Source of the DNA: Aeromicrobium sp.
Lineage (GTDB): Bacteria; Actinomycetota; Actinomycetes; Propionibacteriales; Nocardioidaceae
DNA: 40,245 bases
Direction of reading: 5' to 3'
Assembly: GCA_025964895.1 (NCBI GenBank)
Contig: JAOPXY010000042.1
Coordinates: forward strand, 1 to 40,245
Below are positions 1 to 9,106 of the stretch, one piece after another (within the stretch, counting starts at the first letter, position 1; each line of letters opens with the position of its first letter). Made by a program: the position numbers and the translations under genes. The notes beneath the pieces are model-generated. The model searched no databases. It had not been told where the DNA came from and saw only the letters and a program-made list of their open reading frames with translations.

Positions 1-1
1 C

Positions 2-634
2 ACGGGGGGCGACCACCCGGTCATCGTCGACACCGGCACGGGGTCGGTCGAGTTCACCCGGCAGCATCACGGCTACACGCTGGTCCGACCGCCCGAGCAG
101 GAGCCGTTGGCGGTGCTGGAGCGCGCCGGGGTGGACCCCGCCGACGTCGGGACCGTCATCAACACGCACCTGCATTGGGACCACTGCTCGAACAACGACC
201 TGTTCCCGAACGCGCGGATCGTCGTGCAGCGGGACGAGCTGTCGTACGCGCTGGATCCGCTGGAGCCCAACCTCGCCGCGTTCGAGCGGCTGCCAGGCCT
301 CGTGCCGCCGTGGGTACGCGCGCTGGACCGAATCACGACCGTCCGTGGCGACGTGGAGCTCGCTCCCGGCCTGTCGGTCGTGCACCTGCCGGGTCACACC
401 CCCGGATCGCAGGGGGTCCTGGTCCAGGGGGAGGAGAGGTCGTACCTCCTGGCCGGCGACTGCGTCGACAGCCACTCCAACTGGGACGGCGACGCCAAGC
501 TGAGCCACATACCGTCCGGCTCGTTCACCAACCTGCACGACTACATGGACAGCTTCACGAAGATCGAGGACCTCGGATGCGTCGTCATCCCGAGCCATGA
601 CTTCGCGGTTGTCGAGACAGGGGAGTACGTCTGA
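2..634 (+). CDS. MBL-fold metallo-hydrolase, N-acyl-homoserine-lactonase-like (5' partial)
   Basis: The reading frame is open from the first bases of the window, so the start codon lies upstream; 210 residues are visible. The zinc-binding signature HLHWDH is at visible residues 56-61. It is followed by the later ligands of the fold: the His of LPGHTPGS, the Asp of LLAGDC and the His of IPSHDF. This order is typical of metallo-beta-lactamase-fold hydrolases of the AHL-lactonase type, which open lactones or cleave esters using two zinc ions in the cytoplasm. Its stop overlaps the next start by one base (TGATG), so it is translationally coupled to the CoA-transferase. In this setting opening of a lactone or ester intermediate is more likely than quorum quenching, but that is inference. 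Confidence 0.88.
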   Translation, partial: TGGDHPVIVDTGTGSVEFTRQHHGYTLVRPPEQEPLAVLERAGVDPADVGTVINTHLHWDHCSNNDLFPNARIVVQRDELSYALDPLEPNLAAFERLPGLVPPWVRALDRITTVRGDVELAPGLSVVHLPGHTPGSQGVLVQGEERSYLLAGDCVDSHSNWDGDAKLSHIPSGSFTNLHDYMDSFTKIEDLGCVVIPSHDFAVVETGEYV

Positions 635-1800
635 TGATCGGATCACTGGAAGGCGTCCGCGTCGTGGACGTCACCATGAGCGTCGCGGGTCCCTTCGCAA
701 CACAGATCCTCGGTGACCTCGGTGCCGACGTCATCAAGGTCGAGCGGCCGGAGGTCGGCGACGACACCCGGCGCTGGGGACCCCCGTTCTGGGAGGGCGA
801 GGGCTGCACGTTCACGGGCCTGAACCGCAACAAGCGCAGCGTCGTGCTGGACCTGAAACAGGACGAGGACAAGGCCGCCTTCGTCGAACTCGTGTCGACG
901 GCGGACGTGTTCGTCCAGAACCTTCGCCCCGGGTCCCTGGCGCGCATGGGTCTCGGCCATGAGGAGATGCGGGCACTCAATCCTCGGCTGATCTACTGCG
1001 ACATGACGGGCTTCGGCATGAAGGGCCCGCAGGCGATGTCGCCGGCGTACGACCCCCTGATGCAGGCCTTCGGCGGGCTCATGAGCTTGAACGGCGAGGA
1101 GGGCCACGCGCCCGCCCGCATCCCGGCGTCGATCCTCGACCAAGGCACCGGGATGTGGACCGCGATAGCGGTCATGGACGCGCTGCGGACCCGCGAGCGG
1201 ACCGGCGCGGGGGCGCACGTCCACACCTCACTGCTCAACACGGCACTGATGTGGTTGCCCGCGCAGCTGATGGGCTACTTCGCCGACGAGATCATCCCCC
1301 CGCGGCTCGGCTCGGGCACCGTGGGGATCTATCCCTACGCGGCGTTCCCCACAACCGACAACTGGGTCATTATCGCGGCGGGCAACGAGAACCTGTGGCA
1401 GCTGCTGTGCAGCGCCATCGGACGCGAGGAGCTGACGCGCGATCCGCGGTTCCTGCTCAACCCTGACCGTGTCGCGCACCGCGAAGAGCTGTTCGAGGAG
1501 CTGGCGGCGACGACCCGTACGGGGAGCGGCCAGAGCTGGGTCGATCTGCTGAACGACGCCGGCGTGCCGACGACCCTGATCCAGACGCTGGACCAGGTGG
1601 TCGCCAACGAGCAGGTCGCCGCGATCGGCGCGCTCCCGCACGTGGCGCACCCGCGGATCGACAACTTCCGGATAGTGAACCTGCCCATCCAGATCGACGG
1701 CGAGTACGCCGCGGTGCGACATGTGCCACCGCTCCTGGGGGAGCACAACGACGAGGTGCTGGGTGCGCGCGAGCGCGTCGCGGCAGTCAAGGAGAGCTGA
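634..1800 (+). CDS. CaiB/BaiF family III CoA-transferase
   Basis: The protein has 388 residues, a usual length for family III CoA-transferases, which move CoA from one acid to another through an aspartyl-CoA anhydride. The N-terminal block (SLEGVRVVDVT, then GDLGADVIKVERPE) is the family's Rossmann-like CoA-binding start. Asp169, in ASILDQGTG, is placed like the catalytic Asp169 of formyl-CoA transferase. The gene starts on ATG inside the stop of the hydrolase and ends on the A of the next ATG. Its neighbour is an HMG-CoA-lyase-like protein; such pairs are known where a hydroxy-dicarboxylate is activated and then cleaved. The substrate acid cannot be read from sequence. Confidence 0.93.
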   Translation: MIGSLEGVRVVDVTMSVAGPFATQILGDLGADVIKVERPEVGDDTRRWGPPFWEGEGCTFTGLNRNKRSVVLDLKQDEDKAAFVELVSTADVFVQNLRPGSLARMGLGHEEMRALNPRLIYCDMTGFGMKGPQAMSPAYDPLMQAFGGLMSLNGEEGHAPARIPASILDQGTGMWTAIAVMDALRTRERTGAGAHVHTSLLNTALMWLPAQLMGYFADEIIPPRLGSGTVGIYPYAAFPTTDNWVIIAAGNENLWQLLCSAIGREELTRDPRFLLNPDRVAHREELFEELAATTRTGSGQSWVDLLNDAGVPTTLIQTLDQVVANEQVAAIGALPHVAHPRIDNFRIVNLPIQIDGEYAAVRHVPPLLGEHNDEVLGARERVAAVKES

Positions 1801-2978
1801 TGACCGACACACCAGGTACGGGCAGCGGGTCCGATCCGCAGGTCGCACGGCCGACAATCACCGGCGCGGCCGTCGGGCCGGCTGGATTCCCGGCCGTCGT
1901 GGTCGTCGAGGAGGGCCTGCGCGAGGGGCTTCAGATCGAGAGCGCCGATGTGCCGGTGGAGGCCAAGATCCGCCTCCTCAACAGCATCGGTCGAACCGGT
2001 CTGAAGCGGATCGTCGCGGGCAGCTTCGTGAGCCCGAAGTGGACGCCGCAGATGGCCAGCATCGACACCATCATCGATTCGTTCGAGCCCGTCGACGGCG
2101 TCATCTACACCGCCCTCGCCCTCAACGGCAAGGGCGTGGAGCGACGTGCCGAGCGGATGCCGCCGTTGTCCCTGGACGGATCGCCGCCCGCCACGCTGGT
2201 CCACCTCTGCGACGTCTTCGTGCGCCGCAACACCAACCGCTCGCAGGCCGATGAGATGGCGACCTGGCCGGGCATCGTCGAGAGCGCCGTCGCGTCAGGT
2301 GCGACGGAGGCGCAGATCGGCGTGAACGCCGCTTGGGGGTCCAACTGGATCGGTGACATCAGCCACGCGGAGAGGATGGACAAGCTCCAGCAGCAGATGG
2401 ACCTCTGGGACGCGGCCGGTATTCCTGTCACCAAGGTGTTCATGGGCGACCCCATGGGCTGGCACATCCCTGCCCAGATCGAGGAGGATCTCGCCGAGAT
2501 CGTGCGGCGCTGGCCGTCGATCCACACCTTCCACCTGCACCTGCACAACACGCGGGGCATGGCGCCGATCTCGGCGTACGCGGCGATCCGGCTCCTCGAC
2601 CATCGGCACACCCTCATCCTGGACGCGTCGATCGGCGGCATGGGCGGTTGTCCGTACTGCGGCAACGGCCGTGCGGCCGGCCTCATCCCGACCGAGGACC
2701 TGATCTACCTGCTCGAGGAGACCGGTTTCGACACCGGTGTCGACCTTCCAGCGCTCATCGACGTCGTCGTCCTGGCCGAGGAGGTCCTGGGCCATCGGCT
2801 GTTCGGCCACGTCTCCAAGGCGGGCGGTCGCCCCCGGGGCGACGACCTTTACGCGATGGACATGCCGTTCGTCGAGACCCTCGAGCAAGCGCAGCACTTC
2901 CGGGTCGGTCCGTCAGCGTACGAAGGAGCCCTGTCGCCGTGGAAAGAGCCCATCTCGAGCCCGGTGAGGCCGGAATGA
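1800..2978 (+). CDS. HMG-CoA lyase-like DRE-TIM metallolyase
   Basis: This 392-residue protein belongs to the pyruvate-carboxyltransferase/HMGL-like TIM-barrel family. Human HMG-CoA lyase cleaves 3-hydroxy-3-methylglutaryl-CoA to acetyl-CoA and acetoacetate. Visible signatures are GLREGLQIE (residues 39-47), the metal-binding HLHLHN (245-250) and the loop GGMGGCPY with the catalytic-loop Cys at 284. The usual RDG of the first strand is REG here, so the metal-ligand Asp (Asp42 in the human enzyme) is Glu42. The protein is longer than most bacterial HMG-CoA lyases, with about 30 extra N-terminal residues. It overlaps both neighbours by 1-4 bases. It may act on an HMG-CoA-like product of the upstream CoA-transferase, but the Asp-to-Glu change leaves the exact reaction open. 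Confidence 0.88.
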   Translation: MTDTPGTGSGSDPQVARPTITGAAVGPAGFPAVVVVEEGLREGLQIESADVPVEAKIRLLNSIGRTGLKRIVAGSFVSPKWTPQMASIDTIIDSFEPVDGVIYTALALNGKGVERRAERMPPLSLDGSPPATLVHLCDVFVRRNTNRSQADEMATWPGIVESAVASGATEAQIGVNAAWGSNWIGDISHAERMDKLQQQMDLWDAAGIPVTKVFMGDPMGWHIPAQIEEDLAEIVRRWPSIHTFHLHLHNTRGMAPISAYAAIRLLDHRHTLILDASIGGMGGCPYCGNGRAAGLIPTEDLIYLLEETGFDTGVDLPALIDVVVLAEEVLGHRLFGHVSKAGGRPRGDDLYAMDMPFVETLEQAQHFRVGPSAYEGALSPWKEPISSPVRPE

Positions 2979-5092
2979 CCGATCAGCTCCCGGCCGAGCC
3001 ACGCGAGGCCCTCACCTCGACCGAGGCGGTCGCCCGCCTGCTTGCCCCCCGCGCGATCGCGCTCGTGGGTGCCAGCAACGATGAGGCGAAGTTCTCCGGC
3101 CAGCCCCTGCGCAACCTGGTGGCGGCCGGCTATCCCGGCACCATCCATCCCGTCAACCGTCGTGGCGGTGAGGTGGGCGGCATCGCTGCCCTCACCGACG
3201 TGGCGGACCTTCCTGCCGACACGGATGTCGCGATGGTGATGGTCCCCGCGGCGAGCTGCCCCGACACCGTCCGGGCCCTCGGGGCGGCGGGCGTCCCGGT
3301 GGCGATCATCGCGGTGAGCGGCTTCGCCGAGATGGGGACCGTGGAGGGCCAACGTCTGCAGGACGAGCTGGCGCTGGCGGGCCGCGAGGCCGGCGTGCGA
3401 CTCGTCGGCCCCAACTGCAACGGGCTGTACGAGACGAGGGTCCCGCTGCCGCTCGGGTACAACCACACGCACTCGATGCTCCTCCAGCAGGGCTCGGTCG
3501 CGCTCGTGTCGCACAGCGGTGCGATGCTCGGCGGCTTCGTGCCGCTGCTCGAGCAGCACGGGGCGGGCCTGAGCGCGTTCGTGTCGTGCGGCAACGAGGT
3601 CGACCTCGAACTGATCGACTACATCGACCACTTCATCGACGACGAGCACACGCGGGTCATCGCGCTGATCATGGACGGGATCGACGACGGCCTCGCGTTC
3701 CGTTCCGCACTCGCGCGGGCACGGGCGGCCGGCAAGCCTGTCGTCGCACTCAAGCTGGGAAAGACGGCGTCGGGCACCAGCGCTGCCCAGGCGCACTCGT
3801 CCAGACTCGCGGGCGCGCATGCCGCCTACGACGCGGTGTTCGCCGCCGAGGGCGTGGTCGCCGTGCCGACGCTCGAGACCCTTGCGGCCGCGGCCGCTGT
3901 GCTGGCGGGCGGACGGGCCGCTCAGGGGCCGGCTGTCGTCGGCTTCAGCACGTCAGGAGCGGGCAGCATCCTGCTTGCCGACGCGCTGGGCCACGAGGGC
4001 GTGGCACTGACAGACCTCCAGCCCACGACCGTCGACGTGATGGCACCACTCGCGGGATTCGCCCGGGTGATGAACCCGTTCGACATCGGGGCTGCGGGAC
4101 CGACGACGATCGAGGCCAACCTTCGGGCGCTTGCTGACGACGCCGGGACGGGGGCCATGCTCTTCTACCTCACGCCCGTGCCCGTCCAGTCCTGGCGCCA
4201 GGCCCTCGCCGACGGCGTGGCCGCCACGGCGCGGGACCATCCGACCCTCCCGGTGCTCGTGGTGAGCCCTGCGCCCATCGGCGCGGAGGAGGCGCGGACG
4301 TACGCCGGGGCAGGCGTACCGGTGATCTCGTCGCTCCTCGACGCCGTCGCGACCGTCGGCGCCGTGGTACGTGCCGGGCATCGCCACCGCCCGCAACCGG
4401 ACGCCACACCGACGCAGTCCGCTGCCGTCGTTGGACGGCCGCTGTCCGAACCGGCCAGCAAGCGCTACCTGTCCACCCGGGGTATCGACTTCTCCGACGA
4501 GATCGTCGTCACCGACGAGGAGTCGGCCCGAGCCGCCGGTTCCCGGATCGGCTACCCCGTGGTGCTCAAGGCGGCGGGATCAGGCTTGACGCACAAGACC
4601 GAGGACAACCTGGTCGTGCTCGACGTCGAGGACGAGGCGGCACTGACGGAAGTCTTCGCCGATCTGGATCGCCGCGGCAGTGCGCTCGACCCGCTCGGCT
4701 ACGAAGGTGTGGTCGTCTCGCGCTTCGTCGGCCCCGGGGTGGAGGTGGTCCTCGGGGTCACGATCGACCCCGACTTCGGTCCGATGATCGTGCTCGGCGC
4801 CGGTGGGGTGCTCGCCGAGTTGCTCGACGATGTGGCCGTCGCACCTGCACCGCTGGACGCCGCGGGGGCGCGCGACCTCGTCCGGTCCACCAGGATCGCC
4901 ATGCTTCTAAACGGATACCGTGGCGCCCCCCCGTCCGACGTGGAGGCCCTGGTCGACCTGGTCGTGGAGCTGTCGGCGATCGCCGTCCGCGAGGCCGGCT
5001 CGCTGCAGGCGATCGACCTCAATCCCGTGAGGGTCCTGTCCGACGGGCAGGGTCTCGCGGTCCTGGACGCGCTCGTCGTGGAGGCATCGTGA
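2975..5092 (+). CDS. Acyl-CoA synthetase, NDP-forming (acetate--CoA ligase family)
   Basis: The 705-residue protein has the single-chain layout of ADP-forming acyl-CoA synthetases. A CoA-binding Rossmann domain comes first (IALVGASN, about residues 25-125), then succinyl-CoA-ligase-like domains, then a C-terminal ATP-grasp domain from about residue 490 (PVVLKAAGSGLTHKTE). His274, in AQAHSSRLAG, aligns with the phosphorylated His of the family. The frame is open for over 300 bases upstream, but the ATG at 2975 is chosen because it overlaps the preceding stop as ATGA and gives the expected N-terminus. It would activate a carboxylic acid to its CoA ester with ATP. Together with the CoA-transferase, it gives the operon two routes to CoA esters. 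Confidence 0.92.
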   Translation: MTDQLPAEPREALTSTEAVARLLAPRAIALVGASNDEAKFSGQPLRNLVAAGYPGTIHPVNRRGGEVGGIAALTDVADLPADTDVAMVMVPAASCPDTVRALGAAGVPVAIIAVSGFAEMGTVEGQRLQDELALAGREAGVRLVGPNCNGLYETRVPLPLGYNHTHSMLLQQGSVALVSHSGAMLGGFVPLLEQHGAGLSAFVSCGNEVDLELIDYIDHFIDDEHTRVIALIMDGIDDGLAFRSALARARAAGKPVVALKLGKTASGTSAAQAHSSRLAGAHAAYDAVFAAEGVVAVPTLETLAAAAAVLAGGRAAQGPAVVGFSTSGAGSILLADALGHEGVALTDLQPTTVDVMAPLAGFARVMNPFDIGAAGPTTIEANLRALADDAGTGAMLFYLTPVPVQSWRQALADGVAATARDHPTLPVLVVSPAPIGAEEARTYAGAGVPVISSLLDAVATVGAVVRAGHRHRPQPDATPTQSAAVVGRPLSEPASKRYLSTRGIDFSDEIVVTDEESARAAGSRIGYPVVLKAAGSGLTHKTEDNLVVLDVEDEAALTEVFADLDRRGSALDPLGYEGVVVSRFVGPGVEVVLGVTIDPDFGPMIVLGAGGVLAELLDDVAVAPAPLDAAGARDLVRSTRIAMLLNGYRGAPPSDVEALVDLVVELSAIAVREAGSLQAIDLNPVRVLSDGQGLAVLDALVVEAS

Positions 5093-5889
5093 GTGACTAC
5101 CTGGGCCTGCGCGGTCATCTGCAGCACGGCGAGACGCCCCTGCTCGGCACGTTCGTGATCGTCCCCCGCGTCGAGGTGGTCGAGATCGCGGCGGCCGCCG
5201 GCTTCGACCTGGTGGTGCTCGACCTCGAGCACGGACCGTTCGGCGTGGAGTCGCTCTCGCCGCTGATCGCCGCGGCCCACGGCGCCGGGATGTACGCCGT
5301 GGTGCGGGTGGCGGGGAACGACGAGCAGTCCATCGGCGCGGTGCTCGACTGCGGCGCGGACGGGCTGCTGGTCCCGCACATCGGATCGGGCGACGAGGCC
5401 AGACGAGCCGTCGCGGCCTCGCGGTTCCCCCCGGTCGGCCAGCGCTCCGTGCACCTGTGGGTGCGCGCGTCCCACTACGGCGCCGACGCCGACCACGTCA
5501 CGAACGCCGACCTCTCGGTCGCGGTGCTGGCAATGGTCGAGGGGCAGGAGGCCCACGCCCGTCTCGACGACATCACCGCAACAGAGGGGCTCGACGCGAT
5601 CTTCGTCGGCCCGATGGACCTCGCGGCGTCGCTGGGGCTCGCCGCGACGCCCTCCGACCCACGCGTCGCCGACGCGGCGCGCGACATCGTCGTCCGTGCC
5701 GCATCCGCCGGCCGATCCACGTCGATCTTCGCCGCGACCGCGGCGGACGCCCGAACCTGGCTGGACGCAGGTGTCCAGCTCGTCGTCCTGTCCGTAGACA
5801 CCTCGTTTATGGCCCGCGGCTTCGCCGCCGCGGTGTCGGAGGCACGAGGCGTCCCCGACCACACCTCGCACGGAAAGGCATCACGATGA
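5089..5889 (+). CDS. HpcH/HpaI family aldolase
   Basis: The 266-residue protein matches class II 2-oxo-acid aldolases of the HpcH/HpaI/citrate-lyase-beta family, which cleave 4-hydroxy-2-oxo acids to pyruvate plus an aldehyde. Family features are LDLEHGPFG (residues 44-52) with the catalytic His48, the Arg in VVRVAGND, the metal-binding Glu in AMVEGQ and the Asp in VGPMDLAASLG. It starts on GTG overlapping the preceding stop (GTGA) and ends in ATGA with the next gene. In homoprotocatechuate breakdown HpaI yields pyruvate and succinic semialdehyde, and a semialdehyde dehydrogenase lies further down this operon. A similar step here is plausible, but the aldehyde product is unknown. Confidence 0.92.
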   Translation: MSDYLGLRGHLQHGETPLLGTFVIVPRVEVVEIAAAAGFDLVVLDLEHGPFGVESLSPLIAAAHGAGMYAVVRVAGNDEQSIGAVLDCGADGLLVPHIGSGDEARRAVAASRFPPVGQRSVHLWVRASHYGADADHVTNADLSVAVLAMVEGQEAHARLDDITATEGLDAIFVGPMDLAASLGLAATPSDPRVADAARDIVVRAASAGRSTSIFAATAADARTWLDAGVQLVVLSVDTSFMARGFAAAVSEARGVPDHTSHGKASR

Positions 5890-7256
5890 CCACCACCACG
5901 CCACGACTCACCGAGGCCGTCTCGGCCTATGCGCATGCTCCGCTCGGGCCCGTCAGCGACGAGGTCATGGACCTAGCCAAGCGGACGCTCGTCGACACCG
6001 TCGGCGTCGCACTCGCTGCCCGTGCGGAGCCGGCCGTGACGATCCTGGAGAAGACGCTCGGCACGCTGCCGGACGGACCGTCGACCGTGTGGGCGACCGG
6101 CGCCAGGACGAGCGCGACTACCGCGGCGCTGCTCAACGGCACGGCGGGGCACGCTCTCGACTTCGACGACGTCACCGACATCACGTACGGGCACCCGAGC
6201 GTGGTCCTGTGGCCGGCCATCTTCGCCGCGGCTGAGCAGGAGGGCTCAGACGGGCGGTCCATGCTGGAGGCCTTCGTCGTCGGGTTCGGCGTGCAGGTGG
6301 CACTCGCCAGCGCCATGGACGTCCGCGCCCACTACGGTGCCGGCTGGCACTCGACCGCAACGATCGGCGTCATCGGCGCCGCGGCCGGCGTGAGCCGCCT
6401 GATGGGGCTCGACGACGAACAGACGCGATGCGCGATTGGTCTGGCCGCCTCGATGGCAGGCGGCAGCCGGCAGAACTTCGGCACCATGACGAAGCCGCTG
6501 CATCCCGGGATGGCCGCCGAGAGCGCTGTGATGGCGGCACGGCTCGCCTCCAACGGGTTCACCGCTGACGTCGACCAGCTCGACTCGCCCCTGGGATACT
6601 TCTCGATGTTCTCGCCGGGCGCGGACGTCGACGCCGCCGTGGCCCGGTTGTCGGGGACGGAGGCGTTCCTCGAGGCGGGCATCAACGTCAAGAAGTACCC
6701 GTGCTGCTACAACACGCACCGCACCGCGGACGCGACCCTCGACCTGCGCGAGCGCGACGGGATCGACCCGGCCACGATCGACAGCGTCCACGTGGTGCTC
6801 GAGCCGGGCGGTTTCGATCCCCTGCTGCACCATCGGCCCCAGACGGGACTGCAGGGCAAGTTCAGCGTCGAGTACGTCATCGCCGCCGCACTGCTCGACG
6901 GCCGGGTCACGCTGGCGACGTTCACCGATGTGCAGGTGCAGCGTCCAGAGGTCCAGGAGCTCATCGCCAAGGTGACGTGGGCGACGGCGGACGTCCCGCC
7001 GTTCGGTCCGGCCGCATGGGACCAGGCCTACTCGGCGATCACCGTGGAGACGCCGGCCGGCCAGCTCAGGATGCGTACCGACGTCCCGCGTGGCGACCGT
7101 AGAGCGCCGCTGTCGGCCGACGACCTCGAGGCGAAGTTCATCGACTGCTGCGATTTCTCGGGCCAGGGCTGGGACGCACGGGCGCTGCTCGACGAGCTGT
7201 GGAACATCGACGGTGTCGACCACGTGTCGGGCCTCAAGTCGCTTCGAGAGCACTGA
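5886..7256 (+). CDS. MmgE/PrpD family protein
   Basis: The predicted protein is 456 residues, the normal length of the MmgE/PrpD family (2-methylcitrate dehydratase, cis-aconitate decarboxylase and related enzymes). Its N-terminal helical part (LAKRTLVDTVGVALAAR), the GTAGHALDFDD stretch and the KYPCCYNTHR region are typical. The ORF is open in frame far upstream, but the ATG at 5886 overlaps the aldolase stop as ATGA and starts the recognisable domain. Members dehydrate, isomerise or decarboxylate tri- and dicarboxylic acids without a cofactor. Here it may dehydrate or isomerise a hydroxy-acid intermediate before or after the lyase steps. A short gap of six bases precedes the next gene. Confidence 0.93.
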   Translation: MTTTTPRLTEAVSAYAHAPLGPVSDEVMDLAKRTLVDTVGVALAARAEPAVTILEKTLGTLPDGPSTVWATGARTSATTAALLNGTAGHALDFDDVTDITYGHPSVVLWPAIFAAAEQEGSDGRSMLEAFVVGFGVQVALASAMDVRAHYGAGWHSTATIGVIGAAAGVSRLMGLDDEQTRCAIGLAASMAGGSRQNFGTMTKPLHPGMAAESAVMAARLASNGFTADVDQLDSPLGYFSMFSPGADVDAAVARLSGTEAFLEAGINVKKYPCCYNTHRTADATLDLRERDGIDPATIDSVHVVLEPGGFDPLLHHRPQTGLQGKFSVEYVIAAALLDGRVTLATFTDVQVQRPEVQELIAKVTWATADVPPFGPAAWDQAYSAITVETPAGQLRMRTDVPRGDRRAPLSADDLEAKFIDCCDFSGQGWDARALLDELWNIDGVDHVSGLKSLREH

Positions 7257-7262
7257 GGCGGC

Positions 7263-8102
7263 ATGGCGATCCGTATCTGGCACCAGAGCTTCACCGACCT
7301 CGAGCTCCTGCCGTCGTACGCGGCGATGCTGCGTGAGCACGCGGGGCTCGTGTGCGCCCCCGACACCTCGGTCGACGTGCACGGCGTGCGGCCTGGCAGC
7401 TACCCGGCGTCGATGAACCCCATCGAGGCGACCCGCTTTCCCTGGTCCAACCACGTGCTGGCCACCCAGATCGCCTACAACGCGGTCCGGGCAGAACGCG
7501 AGGGCTACGACGCGGTGGCGCTGAGCTGCTTCTTCGATCCCGGCCTGCGCGAGGCGAGGAGCCTGGTCGATATCCCCGTCGTCAGCATGTGCGAGACGGC
7601 GCTGATGCTCGGCACCTCGCTCGGTGGCCGCTTCGGGCTGATCGGCCTCCAGGACGAGCAGTCGTTCGCCCTCGCCGACCTTGCCAGGCAGTACGGGGCC
7701 ACCGACCGGGTCGTCGCCACGGTGCCGCTCGACCCTCCCGTCACGGAGGCCGAGCTGGAGGGTTCCTTCGACGGCGGTGGGGACCTGGAGGTTCGGCTGG
7801 AACGTGCGGCGCAGATCGCGGTGGACGCGGGAGCCGACCTCATCATCCCGTCCGAGGGCGTGCTGAACACATCGCTCGTGCGCCGCGGCATCCGTTCGCT
7901 GGCCGGTGTGCCGGTGCTGGACGCGTACGGCCTGCTGCTGGGCTATGCCGAGACGCTCGTGAGGCTCGGCCGGAGCACCGGCCTGCGCGTCAGCCACGCC
8001 GGCGCGTATGGGCGACCGCCTGCGGACGCGATCGACCACTTCGCCCAGGCCACCGGGCACGCGCTGCTCGAACGACACCCGGCATCGGTTGCTCGCCGAT
8101 GA
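7263..8102 (+). CDS. Asp/Glu/hydantoin racemase family protein lacking the second Cys
   Basis: This 279-residue protein resembles the hydantoin racemase/maleate isomerase/arylmalonate decarboxylase superfamily. The first catalytic cysteine is present as Cys89 in ALSCFFDPGL. The second, usually in a motif like LGC-G, appears to be replaced: the matching stretch is IIPSEGV with Ser207. Two-base racemisation and maleate isomerisation need both cysteines, while arylmalonate decarboxylase uses only the second. A different chemistry, or a decarboxylase or isomerase using one Cys, is therefore possible. The gene sits between MmgE/PrpD and Ldh_2 genes and overlaps the latter as ATGA. Family membership is fairly sure; activity is not. 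Confidence 0.85.
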   Translation: MAIRIWHQSFTDLELLPSYAAMLREHAGLVCAPDTSVDVHGVRPGSYPASMNPIEATRFPWSNHVLATQIAYNAVRAEREGYDAVALSCFFDPGLREARSLVDIPVVSMCETALMLGTSLGGRFGLIGLQDEQSFALADLARQYGATDRVVATVPLDPPVTEAELEGSFDGGGDLEVRLERAAQIAVDAGADLIIPSEGVLNTSLVRRGIRSLAGVPVLDAYGLLLGYAETLVRLGRSTGLRVSHAGAYGRPPADAIDHFAQATGHALLERHPASVARR

Positions 8103-9106
8103 TCGTCACGCATGATCGCGAGATCGATCTGGTCTCCCGGGTGCTCACCGCGCACGGCGTCCCGGACGCCGCCGCCGCGACGCAGGCGGCGGTCCTGGCC
8201 GAGGGAGACCTGCGTGGGCAGCACTCGCACGGCTTGCAGCGCCTGCCGATCATCGTCGGTCGGATCGACAACGGTCTGACCGACCCGGCCGCCGTGCCCG
8301 AAGCGCGCTGGGTCTCGGAGTCGTTCCTCGAGGTCGACGGCGCACGAGGACTCGGTCCGGTCGTCGCGTTCGATGTGGTGGACCGCCTCATCGACCGGGC
8401 ACATGACGTCGGCCTCGCCGTTGGCGCCGTACACAACAGCAACCACCTCGGCATGCTGGCGGGCTATGTCGAGCGGGTCGCGGCGGCGGGCCAGATCGGC
8501 CTCGTGCTGACCACGAGCGAGGCCCTCGTGCACCCGTGGGGCGGCCGCCGGGCGATGGTCGGCACCAACCCGATCGCGGTCGGCGTCCCGACCGCACGGG
8601 AGCCGTTCGTCCTCGACATGTCCACCGGCGCCGTGTCCAGGGGCAAGATTCTCGCATATGCCCGCGACGGTCGAGAGCTGCCGGACGGGTGGGCCGTCGA
8701 CGCCGAAGGGACGCCGACCGGCGATGCCGGACGGGCCGTCGACGGTGCGATCTCGCCGTTCGGGGGACCGAAGGGGTACGCGCTGGGCCTCGCGCTCGAG
8801 CTCGTGGTCGCCAGCCTGACAGGCTCGGAGACGGGTGAGCGGGTACTCGGCACGCTCGACGCGGCCGCGGTCTGCAACAAGGGCGACGTCTTCTTGGTGT
8901 TCTCGCCGGAGGCCCTCGGGCTCACCGCCGTCGCCGAGCGCATGGGCCGCTACCTCGACGAGATCCGCTCGAGCCCTCTCGCCTCCGGTGCGACGTCGAT
9001 CGACGTGCCGGGCGACCGTGCCCGGCGTCTCCGGGCCGAACGGATGGAGCACGGCATCCCGATCGAGGACGTCGTCTGGAACGCCGCCGAGGAGCTGTTG
9101 ACATGA
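8099..9106 (+). CDS. Ldh_2 family malate/L-lactate/ureidoglycolate-type dehydrogenase
   Basis: The 335-residue protein belongs to the NAD(P)-dependent Ldh_2 family (malate, sulfolactate, ureidoglycolate and delta-1-piperideine-2-carboxylate enzymes), which is unrelated to the classical lactate dehydrogenases. Signs are LRGQHSHGLQRLP with the conserved His near the N-terminus, the VGTNPIAVGVPT cofactor loop and GGPKGYALGLALE. It would interconvert a 2-hydroxy acid and a 2-oxo acid (or an imino acid). The ATG at 8099 overlaps the preceding stop and the gene ends in ATGA with the next. A 2-oxo acid product would be a reasonable substrate for the HpaI-type aldolase in the same operon. Confidence 0.92.
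   Translation: MIVTHDREIDLVSRVLTAHGVPDAAAATQAAVLAEGDLRGQHSHGLQRLPIIVGRIDNGLTDPAAVPEARWVSESFLEVDGARGLGPVVAFDVVDRLIDRAHDVGLAVGAVHNSNHLGMLAGYVERVAAAGQIGLVLTTSEALVHPWGGRRAMVGTNPIAVGVPTAREPFVLDMSTGAVSRGKILAYARDGRELPDGWAVDAEGTPTGDAGRAVDGAISPFGGPKGYALGLALELVVASLTGSETGERVLGTLDAAAVCNKGDVFLVFSPEALGLTAVAERMGRYLDEIRSSPLASGATSIDVPGDRARRLRAERMEHGIPIEDVVWNAAEELLT

Noticed and set aside
107-166. ATG/GTG-type start inside the first gene as a true start of the lactonase-like protein
   Set aside because: The frame continues to the window edge with family-like sequence, so the gene is cut by the window rather than starting here.
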